Notes: generated by a model not told the origin, from the letters alone. Shown: positions 9,972 to 20,336, counted from the stretch's first letter. The stretch: 64,000 nt of DNA from Alishewanella agri BL06 (GCF_000272005.1 NZ_AKKU01000026.1:372001-436000), one strand, 5' to 3'. Numbers and translations are program-made.

Positions 9972-10442
9972 TTACTCGCGATGGTAGGGATGGTTGGTAC
10001 TAATGCTCCAGGCGCGGTACAGGGCTTCTGCCATCACCACCCTGACCATTGGATGGGGCAGCGTTAGTGCTGAAAGTGACCATTTGGCTTCGCTGGCGGC
10101 AATACAGGCTGGCGCTAAGCCTTCCGGGCCACCTACCAGTAAGCAGACATCACGACCATCCTGCTGCCATTCCTGTAACTTGCCGGCCAGCTGCGGGCTG
10201 GTCCAGTTTTGCCCCAGTACTTCTAATGTCACAATTCGGCTGCCTTTGGGCACCGCCGCCAGCATTTTTTCGCCTTCTTGCTCTAAAATGCGTTTGATAT
10301 CTGCATTTTTACCGCGCTTACCGGCGGCAATTTCAATCAGTTCAAATGGCAGATCACGTGGAAAGCGACGGGTATATTCCTCAAAGCCGGTTTGTACCCA
10401 GGCAGGCATCTTGGTACCTACGGCAATCAGGATCAACTTCAT
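9972..10442 (-). CDS. rlmH: 23S rRNA pseudouridine-1915 N3-methyltransferase RlmH
   Basis: SPOUT-class methyltransferase that methylates pseudouridine 1915 in helix 69 of 23S rRNA. The family start [17 protein letters not shown], the SAM-binding knot [11 protein letters not shown] and the C-terminal [14 protein letters not shown] are clear. Length 156 is typical. It lies six bases downstream of rsfS on the same strand, as in E. coli. Confidence 0.97.
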   Translation of the reverse strand: MKLILIAVGTKMPAWVQTGFEEYTRRFPRDLPFELIEIAAGKRGKNADIKRILEQEGEKMLAAVPKGSRIVTLEVLGQNWTSPQLAGKLQEWQQDGRDVCLLVGGPEGLAPACIAASEAKWSLSALTLPHPMVRVVMAEALYRAWSISTNHPYHRE

Positions 10443-10448
10443 AACTAC

Positions 10449-10769
10449 TTAACCGCCCCAGAGCTTTTCCAACTGATAAAAATGCCGGCTTTCTTCCTGC
10501 ATCACATGCACGACCACACTGTCCAGATCCAGTAATACCCATTCACCCGAGGCTTCACCTTCGATGCCCAGTGGTTGGACGCCTTGTTTCTTCACTTCTT
10601 GCGCCAGGTACCCGGCAATAGACTTCGCGTGGCGGCTGGAAGTTCCGGAGCAGATCACCATAAATTCGGTGACGCTGGATTTACCCCGAACATCTAAGGT
10701 CACGATATCGCGGGCTTTCATGTCATCAACTTTGTCTACGACAAAGGCGACCAGTTCGTTTGTTTGCAC
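10449..10769 (-). CDS. rsfS: Ribosome silencing factor RsfS
   Basis: Binds ribosomal protein L14 and blocks subunit joining in stationary phase or starvation. Recognised by DDMKARDIVTLDVRGKSSV, FMVICSGTSSRHAKSIAGYL and GEWVLLDLDSVVVHVM in a 106-residue protein of the RsfS/DUF143 family. The nadD-rsfS-rlmH order is conserved in many bacteria. A 37-base gap separates it from nadD. Confidence 0.96.
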   Translation of the reverse strand: MQTNELVAFVVDKVDDMKARDIVTLDVRGKSSVTEFMVICSGTSSRHAKSIAGYLAQEVKKQGVQPLGIEGEASGEWVLLDLDSVVVHVMQEESRHFYQLEKLWGG

Positions 10770-10806
10770 CCTTATTCCTCATGCAAGCTAAAAGGGCGCT
10801 ATTTTA

Positions 10807-11466
10807 TCACACTTTGGCAGCGGAAACAGCGCAACCATAGAGCCCGTGTTGCTGAATATAACTAAGCACCGCAGGCGGTAGCATAGCCTGCACGGCAGGA
10901 TTAACGGCTAACTGCTCACGGACAAAGGTTGCGCTTTGTGGAAAATCCGGATTATCCAACAGCAGGATGCCACCGGCTGGCTGTGTGCTGAGCTCGGGCA
11001 GGCTGATGCCGTATTGGGTGAGTAGCGCTGGGGCGTCGCCATCCTGTGCGCTATAGCCGGGGCGCTTAAGTACAATCAGATGGGCCAATGTCAGGATCTG
11101 CTGCCACTGATGCCAGCTGCGAAAATACTGCAGTGAGTCCATGCCAATAATAAAACACAAGTGCGCAGCAGGATCTTGCTGCTTTAGCAGCGTCAGACTA
11201 TTTACCGTGTAAGACGGTTGTTGCAGGCTCAGTTCCAGCGGTTCGAGCTGCAGCTTTGGCTCTGCGCTGATGGCCAGCTCGACCATCCGGGCCCGCTCGG
11301 CACTGTTGACACCCGGGCTGGCACGGTGCGGCGGCAGATGGCAGGGCATCAGCTTGATACTATCCAAAGCGCAGTGCGTCAGCACATAACGTGCTACCGC
11401 CAGATGGCCAAGATGGATCGGATCGAAGGTGCCGCCAAAAATCCCTACTAGTTTAGTCTGCGTCAT
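10807..11466 (-). CDS. nadD: Nicotinate-mononucleotide adenylyltransferase NadD
   Basis: Makes nicotinic acid adenine dinucleotide from NaMN and ATP in NAD synthesis. The nucleotidyltransferase signature GIFGGTFDPIHLGHL is at the N-terminus, with CFIIGMDSLQYFRSWHQW and a C-terminal SATFVRE (ISSTxIR-like). The frame extends five codons upstream to 11481, but the ATG at 11466 gives the family N-terminus (MTQTKLVGIFGGTF, 219 residues). It overlaps the 3' end of holA by 14 bases, implying translational coupling. Confidence 0.95.
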   Translation of the reverse strand: MTQTKLVGIFGGTFDPIHLGHLAVARYVLTHCALDSIKLMPCHLPPHRASPGVNSAERARMVELAISAEPKLQLEPLELSLQQPSYTVNSLTLLKQQDPAAHLCFIIGMDSLQYFRSWHQWQQILTLAHLIVLKRPGYSAQDGDAPALLTQYGISLPELSTQPAGGILLLDNPDFPQSATFVREQLAVNPAVQAMLPPAVLSYIQQHGLYGCAVSAAKV

Positions 11467-12496
11467 ACTGTTGCAAAGCAAAGGTTTTGGCGACCGGATG
11501 ACAGAATAAGGTCACCAGATGCAATAACGCCAGCGTGGTGTTAGTCAGCTGGCCGGCTTTAAATAAGCGATCAAAGGCCGCCAGCTCCTGTAACAGATAG
11601 TTTTGCCAACCCCGGCTAAGTCGCTGCAAGGCTTGTTGATATAACGGCTGGCGTTTCGGCCAGATCGCCAATTGCTTAAACTGTGCGCTCAGTTGGCCTT
11701 GCTGCTCCGCCTGGGCCAGCTGTTGCAGGATGCTCAGCTCTTTATGTAATTGCCAGGCGATAATCACCGGCTCAGTGTCCTGTTCCAGTAAGCGTTGCAG
11801 CCGGTGTGCGGCTTCGGCACTATGCCCGGCCAATACCGAATCGGTCAGTTGAAACACGTTGTAGCTGGAATGATCGGCTAAAAAGCGGCTAAAGGTATCG
11901 GCGTCAACGCGGCTATTCGGATGGGTCAGTGCCAGCTTTTCCAGCTCCTGCCGCGCGGCCAGCAGGTTGCCGGCACAGTGTTGCTGCAGCAAATTCAGCG
12001 CATCAGAGCTTAGCTGCAACTGCAACTGGCGGGCGCGTTGCTGCAGCCATTGCAGTTGTTGCCGTTCATCCAGTGGGTAAATGGCCACTTGCACAGCCTG
12101 CTCTGCCAGTTGTTTAAACCAGGCCAGTTTGCTGACTTCACTAAAGCTGCGACTGCCATGCAGCACCAGCACGATATCGGGATGCAGTTTGGCAGCCAGT
12201 TGCTTCAGTTGTTCGTTGACGGCAGCCGGCGGTTTGGCTTGTGCCAGTTCCAGTTCGATCAGCCGCCGCTCGGCAAACAAGGACATGGCACTGAGTTCGT
12301 TATCCAGCTGTTGCCAGTCGAACTGGGCATCAGCGCTAAAACTCAGCCGTTCCAAAAAGCCTTGTGACTTGGCCGCGTGCCGGATCGCTTCGATAGCTTC
12401 CAGTTTTTGCAGTGGCTCTTCGCCAAAAATCAGATAACCGGGCGCCAGCCCCTGTTGCAGCTGGGCTGGCAATTGATTGGCGTAGAGCTTCTGCAT
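11453..12496 (-). CDS. holA: DNA polymerase III subunit delta HolA
   Basis: Clamp-loader delta subunit that opens the beta sliding clamp. N-terminal motif PGYLIFGEEPLQKLEAIEAIR, then LFAERRLIELELAQAKPP and the DIVLVLHGSR region match HolA; the degenerate AAA+ fold lacks a Walker A as expected. Length 347. Its ATG shares one base with the lptE stop (TGATG), the usual lptE-holA junction. The sequence is Gln- and Leu-rich, typical of the family here. Confidence 0.95.
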   Translation of the reverse strand: MQKLYANQLPAQLQQGLAPGYLIFGEEPLQKLEAIEAIRHAAKSQGFLERLSFSADAQFDWQQLDNELSAMSLFAERRLIELELAQAKPPAAVNEQLKQLAAKLHPDIVLVLHGSRSFSEVSKLAWFKQLAEQAVQVAIYPLDERQQLQWLQQRARQLQLQLSSDALNLLQQHCAGNLLAARQELEKLALTHPNSRVDADTFSRFLADHSSYNVFQLTDSVLAGHSAEAAHRLQRLLEQDTEPVIIAWQLHKELSILQQLAQAEQQGQLSAQFKQLAIWPKRQPLYQQALQRLSRGWQNYLLQELAAFDRLFKAGQLTNTTLALLHLVTLFCHPVAKTFALQQYDAD

Positions 12497-12972
12497 CAGC
12501 CCAGGCGTGCCAGTTGGCGGATAATCCGGTTGGCAGCCTGCTGGCGTAATTCGCTTAACAGCAGCTCCAGTTCCTGGGCTTTCGCCAGGGCCTGATTCGG
12601 ATCATCCTGATAATCGCGGTACAACTCGAACTGATAAAACTGTTCCTGCTCGCCGGGTAATTGGATCCGATACTCGACTTTGTAAATCAGCTCATATTCG
12701 GCGACCTGGCCATTGGCAAACAGCGACAGGGTGCGCCGCTCCAGCGTGTCGCGCACCAGCTGCAGCGCCGGTCTGTCTTGCTGGTAACTGCCCAGTAACT
12801 CGACCTGATTCTGACTAAAGCGCTGTTTTAACAGCGCGGCCAGCTCAGAGTGCGCTTCGCTTTGCACATAGATGGCCGGAAACTGACTGAGCGGCAGATT
12901 GCCGCGCAGGTGAAAGCCGCAGCTGCTCAGCAGACTGAGCAGCAGCGCCAGCAGTGTCAGGCGCCAGGCCAT
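12496..12972 (-). CDS. lptE: LPS-assembly lipoprotein LptE
   Basis: Outer-membrane lipoprotein that plugs the LptD barrel for lipopolysaccharide insertion. Lipobox LLSSC (Cys18) followed by GFHLRGNLPLSQFPAIYVQS, the family signature, and later LSLFANGQVAEYELIYKVEY. Length 158, within the family range. It begins one base after the leuS stop and overlaps holA by one base, so leuS-lptE-holA are coupled. Confidence 0.95.
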   Translation of the reverse strand: MAWRLTLLALLLSLLSSCGFHLRGNLPLSQFPAIYVQSEAHSELAALLKQRFSQNQVELLGSYQQDRPALQLVRDTLERRTLSLFANGQVAEYELIYKVEYRIQLPGEQEQFYQFELYRDYQDDPNQALAKAQELELLLSELRQQAANRIIRQLARLG

Positions 12973-12973
12973 C

Positions 12974-15559
12974 TTAGCCTACCACCAGATTCAGCAGTTT
13001 ACCCGGTACGTAAATCACCTTTTTCATGGCGACGCCGTCCAGATAACGCCGCACATTCTCATCCAGTTTGGCAATAGCCAGTACCGCATCCTGCTCTGCA
13101 GCCGCCGGCACGGTAATTTTAGCGCGCACCTTACCGTTGATTTGCACCACCACCAGTTTCTCGTCTTCGACCAGGGCGCTCTCGTCGACGCCAGGCCAGG
13201 CGACATGTTCAATCAGGCTGTTGTTACCCAGTTCGGCCCACAGATACTGCGCCACATGTGGCACGATCGGGTTTAATAACTGCAGCAGCGCATTACAGGC
13301 CTCGTGCATCACCGCACGGTCCAGCGGCGTGGCCAGACTGGCTTTTTGCAGCTTGTTACTCAGCTCCATTACCGCCGCGATAGCAGTATTAAAGGTATAG
13401 CGCCGACCGATATCGTCGGTAACCTTAGCAATGGTTTTATGGAGCTCGCGGCGCAGGGTTTTCTGCTCGTCATTTAGCGCGTCTAGCTGCAGTTCGCCTG
13501 GCGCACCCGCTGCCAGCACATCATGGATCAGCGTATAGATCCGCTTGATAAAGCGGTGCGCGCCCTCAACCGCGGAATCAGACCATTCCAGCGTTTGCTC
13601 TGGCGGCGCAGTAAACATCATAAACAAGCGCACGGTATCGGCACCGTACAGATCGATAACTTTTTGCGGGTCGATACCGTTGTTTTTCGATTTCGACATC
13701 TTGCTCATGCCGGCAGATAACACCGGCTGGCCGTCGGTTTTCAGGATGGCCTGGGTAATGCGGCCCTTCTCATCGCGCTCAACCTGTACGTCCTGCGGCG
13801 AGAACCATTCTTTGCCGCCATTTTCGGTTTCGCGGTAGAAAGTTTCGGCCAATACCATGCCCTGACATAACAAGCGTTTAAACGGTTCGTCGCTTTGCAC
13901 CAGACCGACATCGCGTAACAGTTTATGGAAAAAGCGGGCATACAGCAGGTGCAGTATGGCGTGTTCAATGCCACCGATATACTGATCAACCGGTAACCAG
14001 TAGTTGGCTTTCTCCGGATCCAGCATCGCCTGATCATAATCCGGGCTGCAGTAGCGGGCATAGTACCAGCTCGATTCCATAAAGGTGTCGAAGGTATCGG
14101 TTTCATGGAAAGCGGCTGCGCCCTGATATTGGGTTTTCGCCCATTCCGGATCGGCTTTAATCGGCGAAGTCACGCCGTTCATCACCACATCTTCCGGTAA
14201 ACGCACCGGCAGCTGCTCGGCCGGAACCGGCACCACGCTGCCATCTGCCAGATTTAACATTGGGATCGGCGTACCCCAGTAGCGTTGGCGTGATACCCCC
14301 CAATCGCGTAAGCGGTAGTTCACTTTAACTTCGCCCTTGCCCAGCTGTTGCAGCTTGGCTGCAATGGCGGTAAAGGCGGCGGCAAAGTCCAGGCCGTTAA
14401 ATTCGGCTGAGTTAATCAGCAGACCTTTTTCGGTATAAGCTGCGTGCTCCAGTGTGACACTGCTGCCATCCGCTGCGGTAACCACTTGCTTAATCGGCAA
14501 CTGGTACTTGGTGGCAAACTCGTAATCACGTTGGTCGTGGCCTGGCACCGCCATCACGGCACCTGAACCGTAGTCCATCAGTACAAAGTTGGCGACCCAA
14601 ATCGGGACCTGCTCGCCGGTCAGCGGATGAATGGCGTACAGGCCGGTGGCACAGCCTTTTTTCTCCATGGTCGCCATTTCCGCTTCGCTGACCTTGCTGC
14701 CTTTAATATCTTCGATAAAGGCGGCCAGGGTGCTGTTACTCATTGCCGCTTGCTGCGCCAGCGGGTGCTGGGCGGCTACCGCGACATAGGTCACACCATA
14801 CAGCGTGTCCGGACGGGTAGTATAGACTTCCAGCTCAGTGTCACTGTCAGCGACGCCAAAACGGATATTGACGCCCTCGGAGCGGCCAATCCAGTTTTTC
14901 TGCATCGTGCGGACTTGTTCCGGCCACTCGGTTAGCTGCTCCAGATCCGCTAATAACTCTTCGGCATACTGGGTAATACGAATAAACCACTGTGCCAGCT
15001 CGCGCTGCTCAACTAAGGCGCCGGAGCGCCAGCCACGGCCATCAATAACTTGTTCGTTCGCCAGTACGCACTGATCCACCGGGTCCCAGTTTACCGTTGC
15101 CATCTTTTTATAAACCAGGCCTTTTTCATACAGCTTGGTGAAGAACCATTGTTCCCAGCGATAATAATCCGGTTTGCAGGTGGCAATTTCCCGATCCCAG
15201 TCGTAACCAAAACCCAGCCGTTTCAGCTGTGTTTTCATATAATCGATATTGGCGTAGGTCCACTTAGCCGGCGCGGTCTTGTTATTAATCGCAGCATTTT
15301 CAGCCGGTAAACCAAAGGCATCCCAACCCATAGGCTGCAGCACATTTTTACCCTGCATCCGCTGAAAGCGGCTGATCACATCACCGATGGTGTAATTGCG
15401 CACATGGCCCATATGCAGGCGGCCACTTGGATACGGGAACATCGATAAACAGTAAAATTTCTCTTTGTTTGGATCTTCAGTTACTTTAAAAACATTCTGA
15501 TCCTGCCACTGCTGCTGCAGGGCGGTTTCAATCTGCTGCGGGTTATATTGCTGTTGCAT
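12974..15559 (-). CDS. leuS: Leucyl-tRNA synthetase
   Basis: Charges tRNA-Leu. Class I signatures are present: HIGH-type [20 protein letters not shown] (as HMGH) near residue 50 and KMSKSKNNG (KMSKS) in the C-terminal half. The CP1 editing domain is recognised by [20 protein letters not shown], and [13 protein letters not shown] follows the HIGH region. Length 861 equals the E. coli enzyme (860). A GGAAGAG ribosome-binding site precedes the ATG. First gene of the long minus-strand operon. Confidence 0.98.
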   Translation of the reverse strand: MQQQYNPQQIETALQQQWQDQNVFKVTEDPNKEKFYCLSMFPYPSGRLHMGHVRNYTIGDVISRFQRMQGKNVLQPMGWDAFGLPAENAAINNKTAPAKWTYANIDYMKTQLKRLGFGYDWDREIATCKPDYYRWEQWFFTKLYEKGLVYKKMATVNWDPVDQCVLANEQVIDGRGWRSGALVEQRELAQWFIRITQYAEELLADLEQLTEWPEQVRTMQKNWIGRSEGVNIRFGVADSDTELEVYTTRPDTLYGVTYVAVAAQHPLAQQAAMSNSTLAAFIEDIKGSKVSEAEMATMEKKGCATGLYAIHPLTGEQVPIWVANFVLMDYGSGAVMAVPGHDQRDYEFATKYQLPIKQVVTAADGSSVTLEHAAYTEKGLLINSAEFNGLDFAAAFTAIAAKLQQLGKGEVKVNYRLRDWGVSRQRYWGTPIPMLNLADGSVVPVPAEQLPVRLPEDVVMNGVTSPIKADPEWAKTQYQGAAAFHETDTFDTFMESSWYYARYCSPDYDQAMLDPEKANYWLPVDQYIGGIEHAILHLLYARFFHKLLRDVGLVQSDEPFKRLLCQGMVLAETFYRETENGGKEWFSPQDVQVERDEKGRITQAILKTDGQPVLSAGMSKMSKSKNNGIDPQKVIDLYGADTVRLFMMFTAPPEQTLEWSDSAVEGAHRFIKRIYTLIHDVLAAGAPGELQLDALNDEQKTLRRELHKTIAKVTDDIGRRYTFNTAIAAVMELSNKLQKASLATPLDRAVMHEACNALLQLLNPIVPHVAQYLWAELGNNSLIEHVAWPGVDESALVEDEKLVVVQINGKVRAKITVPAAAEQDAVLAIAKLDENVRRYLDGVAMKKVIYVPGKLLNLVVG

Positions 15560-15651
15560 TGAGCTCTTCCAGAAAAGTCGGGGACGACCCGGCCTCAGCC
15601 TCAGGCTGAAATGGGTAAAAAAAAGTGGCTATAGCATACCTTAGCCGCGGT

Positions 15652-15683
15652 TTGACAACAATAAGCTACCCTTTGTCTATACT
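15652..15683. promoter_or_regulatory. Back-to-back promoter region between leuS and ybeL
   Basis: The exact -35 hexamer TTGACA (15652-15657) reads toward ybeL, with -10-like TCTATA/TATACT at 15676-15683 (spacing 18-20). The same bases read on the minus strand as TTGTCA, a plausible -35 for leuS with an extended -10-like TGCTATAGC near 15629-15637. Shared -35 sites are possible but the spacings are long, so this is a tentative call. Confidence 0.4.
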
Positions 15684-15719
15684 CAGAATAGCGTGGCTAA
15701 ATTACCAGTGGAGTACAAG

Positions 15720-16184
15720 ATGGCAGACTTTAACGCGAAATACCGCAACTGGCTTAAAGACCTGAGTCAGACACTGCAACAGGCAGGGCAAGAACAGCTG
15801 CAAAGTATGCTGGATGTTGCCGACACCCTAAAAGCTTATCTGAAAGCTGGCAAGGAACTCAGTGCCTATGAGACGCAACTGTTTCTGGAAACGCTGAAAA
15901 GTCAGTGGCAGCAAGGGGCTGCCGAGGAGCAGCAACCTTCAATGTGGACTGAGGAGCTGTGGGAGCAACTCAGTCAAATCACTGATAAAACCCAGGTCGA
16001 GTGGGCCGAGCTATTAGAGGATTTCCGGCATCAGGGTGTCTATTATCAGGGTGAATATGTCGGCATGGGCCGCTATCGCTGCAGTCAATGTCAGCAAAGT
16101 ATCGATTATACCCATCCGGCAGAACTGTTATGCTGCAGCCATTGTGGTGGCGTACAATTTTTCCGCGATGGCTTGCCGGTATAG
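15720..16184 (+). CDS. ybeL: YbeL family zinc-ribbon protein (DUF1451)
   Basis: 154 residues, with an acidic helical N-terminal part and a C-terminal zinc ribbon made of CSQC and CCSHCGG (the first at about residue 119). The central LWEQLSQITDKTQVEWAELLEDFRHQGVYYQGEYVGMG aligns with E. coli YbeL, which also lies beside leuS. Function unknown. The frame begins at 15693, but the ATG at 15720 has GGAG six bases upstream and gives the family N-terminus, so it is preferred. Transcribed divergently from leuS. Confidence 0.9.
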   Translation: MADFNAKYRNWLKDLSQTLQQAGQEQLQSMLDVADTLKAYLKAGKELSAYETQLFLETLKSQWQQGAAEEQQPSMWTEELWEQLSQITDKTQVEWAELLEDFRHQGVYYQGEYVGMGRYRCSQCQQSIDYTHPAELLCCSHCGGVQFFRDGLPV

Positions 16185-16577
16185 CAGACTGGTAGCACGC
16201 TTAATCGCTACAAAGAAGATAATTGGCTGCGGCCTAGATTTGCCACGCTTTAATTAGCTAACGGCATGTTTTATTCGTTTTTAGTCGTTAAAACTGCTAA
16301 AATCTGCTGCACTTTCTTGCTGTCCGATCAGAGCTGCATCAGAAAAATCCGTTCTAATTAATTGAAATACAACGAGGGTTGGCCGGTGTAAATAACGCAA
16401 TATCTGGATAATTTGCCTGGTGCAGTTATTTTTTATGTCTGTTACGCACTAAAGCGAAAAAGCTGTTGTTCGCTGGTCGCTACCGGCAGCCATTTCTGTG
16501 GTAACAGTAAAGTCACTGCCGACAGGCAACTGCCATTTTGTTGTTATCGATACTGTCAGACTCTTGTTGGATGCTCT
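16185..16577 (+). other. Long gap between ybeL and the SulP gene
   Basis: About 390 bases without a recognised gene. The plus-strand frame leading into the SulP gene is open from 16413, but this part encodes a Cys-rich stretch unlike any SulP N-terminus. I see no strong terminator, no known riboswitch and no repeat. It could hold a long 5' leader for the transporter gene. Confidence 0.4.
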
Positions 16578-18062
16578 ATGTTAAATTCCTTACGCCAAAC
16601 CTGGTTCTCTAATGTACGCGGCGATGTGCTATCCGCACTGGTGGTCGCGCTGGCCTTAATTCCTGAAGCGATCGCCTTTTCGATTATTGCTGGCGTTGAT
16701 CCTAAGGTCGGCCTGTATGCCTCTTTTTGTATCGCGGTGATTACCGCCTTTGCCGGTGGGCGGCCGGCGATGATTTCGGCGGCGACTGGCGCCATGGCGC
16801 TGCTGATGATTACGCTGGTGCGGGAACATGGCCTGGAATATTTATTAGCCGCAACTTTATTAACCGGGTTACTACAAATCCTGTTTGGTGTATTAAAGCT
16901 GGGCGAGCTGATGCGTTTTGTGTCACGCTCTGTGGTTACCGGCTTTGTGAATGCGCTGGCGATCCTGATTTTTATGGCGCAGTTACCTGAATTAACCGGG
17001 CAACACGGTACCTTGCTGGTGTATGGCATGACCGCGGCGGGCCTGGCCATTATCTATTTGTTTCCTTATGTCACCAAAACTATTCCATCCCCTCTGGTGT
17101 GTATAGTGGTGTTAACCGCTATCGCCGTTTATTTCCAGCTCGATCTGCGTACTGTCGCCGATATGGGTGAGCTGCCTGATAGCTTACCAGTCTTTTTATG
17201 GCCTGATGTGCCGCTGAATGTTGCAACGCTGCAAATCATCTTCCCTTATGCGTTGGCGCTAGCCGTGGTGGGCTTACTCGAGTCACTGATGACCGCCACC
17301 ATTGTTGATGATTTGACCGATACCAGCAGCGATAAGAATCGGGAATGTGTTGGGCAGGGGATTGCCAATATTGGCTCTGGTCTACTCGGCGGTATGGCAG
17401 GTTGTGCCATGATCGGGCAGTCGGTGATTAACGTGAAATCCGGTGGCCGCACCCGCCTCTCGACCCTACTGGCCGGTATTTTCTTGCTGCTGTTTATTGT
17501 CTTTTTAAGTGACTATGTCGGCATGATCCCGATGGCAGCGCTGGTGGCAGTGATGGTGATGGTGTCAATTGGTACCTTTAGCTGGAGTTCGGTACGGGAC
17601 TTACGTAAAAATCCGCTAAGTTCCAGTATCGTGATGGTCGCGACAGTCGTTGTCGTGGTCTTTACACACAATCTGGCCTATGGTGTACTGCTGGGAGTGT
17701 TACTCAGTGCCTTGTTTTTCGCCAATAAAGTGGGCCAGATCCTTTACATCAGTTCTAGCCTGCAAGCCGGTGGCCGCGAGCGGCGTTATCAGGTGGTAGG
17801 GCAGGTATTTTTTACCTCGGCTGAGCAATTTGTTACTGCCTTTGACTTTAAAGAGGCACTGGATAAGGTGCAGATCGATCTGAGCCGGGCACATTTTTGG
17901 GATATTACTGCGGTAAGCTCACTAGATAAGGTGGTACTAAAGTTTCGCCGTGAAGGTACCATGGTGGAGCTACTGGGGCTGAATGAAGCCAGCGCCACCC
18001 TGGTGGATAAATTTGCTGTGCATCAACAACCTGACGCAGTCGAAAAATTGATGGGACACTAA
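16578..18062 (+). CDS. SulP family anion transporter with STAS domain
   Basis: Inner-membrane anion carrier of the SLC26/SulP family, 494 residues from the ATG at 16578. About 12 to 14 membrane segments, with the family start [41 protein letters not shown] and the [17 protein letters not shown] and [19 protein letters not shown] (split in text here) segments. The last 90 residues are a STAS domain ([22 protein letters not shown]). Substrate may be sulfate, bicarbonate or another anion; sequence alone does not decide. It is followed after two bases by a universal stress protein gene. Confidence 0.92.
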   Translation: MLNSLRQTWFSNVRGDVLSALVVALALIPEAIAFSIIAGVDPKVGLYASFCIAVITAFAGGRPAMISAATGAMALLMITLVREHGLEYLLAATLLTGLLQILFGVLKLGELMRFVSRSVVTGFVNALAILIFMAQLPELTGQHGTLLVYGMTAAGLAIIYLFPYVTKTIPSPLVCIVVLTAIAVYFQLDLRTVADMGELPDSLPVFLWPDVPLNVATLQIIFPYALALAVVGLLESLMTATIVDDLTDTSSDKNRECVGQGIANIGSGLLGGMAGCAMIGQSVINVKSGGRTRLSTLLAGIFLLLFIVFLSDYVGMIPMAALVAVMVMVSIGTFSWSSVRDLRKNPLSSSIVMVATVVVVVFTHNLAYGVLLGVLLSALFFANKVGQILYISSSLQAGGRERRYQVVGQVFFTSAEQFVTAFDFKEALDKVQIDLSRAHFWDITAVSSLDKVVLKFRREGTMVELLGLNEASATLVDKFAVHQQPDAVEKLMGH

Positions 18063-18064
18063 CG

Positions 18065-18919
18065 ATGACAAAGCATGTCTACGCCTGTATTGATGCCTCA
18101 CCCTATGCTGAGGCGGTTTGTGATGGTGCGATCTGGGCCGCTAAGGCGCTGACGGCGCCCCTTGGTCTGGTGCATGTGATTGACCGGGCGCAGCATACCC
18201 AAACTCCGGATTTAAGTGGCAGTATTGGCTTGGGCTCGCAGGAAGTGTTACTGCAACAACTGGCAGAGCTGGATGAACAACACAGCAAGCTGGCATTGCA
18301 GCGTGGCCATCATATTCTGGATGCGGCACATGCCCGGGCGGCGGCCGCCGCAGTCGCTGAGATCAGCGAAGTGATGCGGCACGGTCCGTTACTGGAATCA
18401 TTAAAGGCACTGCAGGAGGAAACCCGGTTATTGGTATTGGGTAAGCGTGGCTTAAGCAGTACCGATGCGCATGGGCAACTGGGGATGCATATTGAGATGA
18501 TTATCCGCAGTATGCAAAAGCCTATTTTACTGACGCAGCAGCGTTTTCACGCGCCAAAGCGGGTGATGCTGGCCTATGATGGCAGTGCTACCGCGCAAAA
18601 GAGTCTGGAAATGCTGGCTGCCAGCCCGCTGTGTCGTGGCCTACCGGTGCATCTGGTGATGGCCGCAGTACGCAGTGAACAAGCCGAAAAACAGCTTGCT
18701 GAAGCCGCCAGTGTGCTAACGCTGGCCGGTTTTGATACCCGTACCGCGATAGTGGCCGGTGAGCCGGACGAGGCTTTGCATCAGTATCAGCAGGAACAGG
18801 TTATTGATCTGCTGGTGATGGGCGCCTACGGCCATTCGCGGATCCGGCAGTTTATTCTGGGTAGCACCACCACGGCGATGCTGAGTAAAGCCCGCTGCTC
18901 AATGTTAGTGTTACGGTAA
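18065..18919 (+). CDS. Tandem universal stress protein
   Basis: 284 residues with two UspA domains. The second domain has the clear family pattern RVMLAYDGSATAQKSLEMLAASPLC and the nucleotide-binding VMGAYGHSRIRQFILGSTTTAML (GxxGxS-type). The first domain begins YACIDASPYAEAVCDGAIWAA and ends in LLVLGKRGLSS. It begins two bases after the SulP stop, so the pair is co-translated; a Usp may regulate or respond to the transporter (inference). Confidence 0.93.
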   Translation: MTKHVYACIDASPYAEAVCDGAIWAAKALTAPLGLVHVIDRAQHTQTPDLSGSIGLGSQEVLLQQLAELDEQHSKLALQRGHHILDAAHARAAAAAVAEISEVMRHGPLLESLKALQEETRLLVLGKRGLSSTDAHGQLGMHIEMIIRSMQKPILLTQQRFHAPKRVMLAYDGSATAQKSLEMLAASPLCRGLPVHLVMAAVRSEQAEKQLAEAASVLTLAGFDTRTAIVAGEPDEALHQYQQEQVIDLLVMGAYGHSRIRQFILGSTTTAMLSKARCSMLVLR

Positions 18920-18955
18920 TTACTGGCTATTGCCATAAAGATAAAGAGTAGCGTG

Positions 18956-19306
18956 ATGTCGAAGAAAGTCTATTGTGTAGCACAGTTTCTGCCAAAAGCC
19001 GGTAAAGAAGCAGAGCTATTTAAAGTGTTGCAAAGCTTAGAACCTAATACGTTGCGGGAAGACGGCTGTTTGCAGTATGTGGTGACCCGGCAGATCCAGA
19101 GTCCTTTTGCTGATGGTGAGAGTTTCCCGATTGCTTTTAATGAAATCTGGGCTGATTTAGCCAGCTTTGAAGCGCATTGCCAACGCGCCGAAATTAAAGC
19201 CTTTTTTGAACAATATTGTCTGGCGGAAAATGGGCTGGCGGCACGGTGGAATGTCTGTATTTATACGGACGAGCCAGCCAACTACGATGCACCTAAACTG
19301 AATTAA
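18956..19306 (+). CDS. Antibiotic biosynthesis monooxygenase (ABM) domain protein
   Basis: 116-residue ferredoxin-like alpha/beta barrel protein: VYCVAQFLPKAGKEAELFKVLQSLEPNTLREDGCLQYVV (first beta-alpha unit, shown in parts of the family) and FNEIWADLASFEAHCQRAEIKAFF. The family includes quinol monooxygenases and heme-degrading enzymes, and the true substrate is unknown. The start could be GTG 18953 or ATG 18956; both follow an AAAGAG site. It lies 36 bases after the Usp gene and ends the cluster. Confidence 0.85.
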   Translation: MSKKVYCVAQFLPKAGKEAELFKVLQSLEPNTLREDGCLQYVVTRQIQSPFADGESFPIAFNEIWADLASFEAHCQRAEIKAFFEQYCLAENGLAARWNVCIYTDEPANYDAPKLN

Positions 19307-19334
19307 GCGTTAAGCTTAGTTTTTTCGGACACGA

Positions 19335-19359
19335 CAGGTCGCTTAAGCGACCTGCTTTT
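19335..19359 (+). terminator. Intrinsic terminator ending the SulP-Usp-ABM cluster
   Basis: Perfect stem CAGGTCGC / GCGACCTG with TTAA loop (19335-19354), then CTTTT. It overlaps the 3' end of the convergent MetF-like gene, whose stop codon lies in the loop region. Confidence 0.55.
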
Positions 19360-20299
19360 CCGCCAGATGTAATTCCATTAGAGCCTTTAACAACCGGAAC
19401 AAACGGATCGAGGCATCGATTTCTTCCTTACGGTTAGTCAGACTTTCCACGTTTAAGCCCAGTGGCACCTCTAGATCTGCACAGTGGGTTAAGATTTGCG
19501 TCAGATTGTCGCGACATATCTTAATCGATTCATTTAGCGGGTTTTCCGCATCCAAAATCCGGTAACGTGAAGCCTGGGGCACTGAGATGCCCAGCCACTG
19601 CATAAAATCTAATGTTTGTTCGCTGCCACACGGGGTAAAAGTCAGGATCAACCGCTTTGGTGTTAAGCCCTGCTGTTTGCAGCTGCGGGCATAGCTGGTA
19701 ATCAAATCAATGGTCGCCTGGGCATTGTATACGGCTTGTGAGATAAAAAACTCACAACCCTGCTTGGCTTTCTCAATCAAGCGCAGATGCTCATCGCCTT
19801 TTTTGGCATGACGTTCAGCAATAGCCACACCGCCGAGGAAGTAAGATGCCGGATGCGCGGCCAGCTGCTGGTAAGCTTGCGGTAAACTTAGTTTGATCTT
19901 GCCATGAGAAGAAGGGCTACCCACCAGCACCAGATTCTTTAGCTGATAACTAGCAGCGGTTTCGGTTAACCAGTGCTGTAGCTCGCTGGCGTCCCGCTGC
20001 GCCACGCTTTTATAGGTAATGACGTCCAGCGAAGAGAGTTCATGGAGTAACTGGCTATATTGACGTGGATCCAGGGTACTGTGAAACGGAAAAGGGCGCT
20101 CGGCCTTTACCCGGCTGCTTTCATCCTGAATATCGTAAATAATCAGGCCGTCATATTCGACTTCCTGTAGCCGTGCCAGCAGCTTACGGGCAATACGCCG
20201 TGTTTTATCGCTATCAGTACCGGCTTTCGGTGGTGTGGTACCAATCAGGTAGACGCCCTGACTGGGGATACTGATTTTGTCTGCTAATGATAACGCCAT
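19343..20299 (-). CDS. Divergent methylenetetrahydrofolate reductase-like protein
   Basis: 318 residues, predicted TIM-barrel of the MetF/MTHFR superfamily. Visible elements include VYLIGTTPPKAGTD at the N-terminus, LVLVGSPSSHGK in the place of the folate-binding segment, LGGVAIAERHAKKGDEHLRLIEKAKQGCEFFISQAVYN (the MetF-like KxxaGaxFxxTQ pattern) and PKRLILTFTPCG. It lacks the canonical FEFFPP start, so it is a divergent member. A MetJ-type operator 38-61 bases upstream supports a role in methionine or one-carbon metabolism. The ATG at 20299 (GGAG upstream) is preferred to 20320; both are possible. Confidence 0.72.
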   Translation of the reverse strand: MALSLADKISIPSQGVYLIGTTPPKAGTDSDKTRRIARKLLARLQEVEYDGLIIYDIQDESSRVKAERPFPFHSTLDPRQYSQLLHELSSLDVITYKSVAQRDASELQHWLTETAASYQLKNLVLVGSPSSHGKIKLSLPQAYQQLAAHPASYFLGGVAIAERHAKKGDEHLRLIEKAKQGCEFFISQAVYNAQATIDLITSYARSCKQQGLTPKRLILTFTPCGSEQTLDFMQWLGISVPQASRYRILDAENPLNESIKICRDNLTQILTHCADLEVPLGLNVESLTNRKEEIDASIRLFRLLKALMELHLAEKQVA

Positions 20300-20336
20300 A
20301 ATCGGGTGACTCCAAAACATGATGCTCTAAGTATAC

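Noticed and set aside
16413-16577. N-terminal extension of the SulP gene
   Set aside because: These 55 codons are Cys-rich and unlike any SulP N-terminus; the family start fits ATG 16578.
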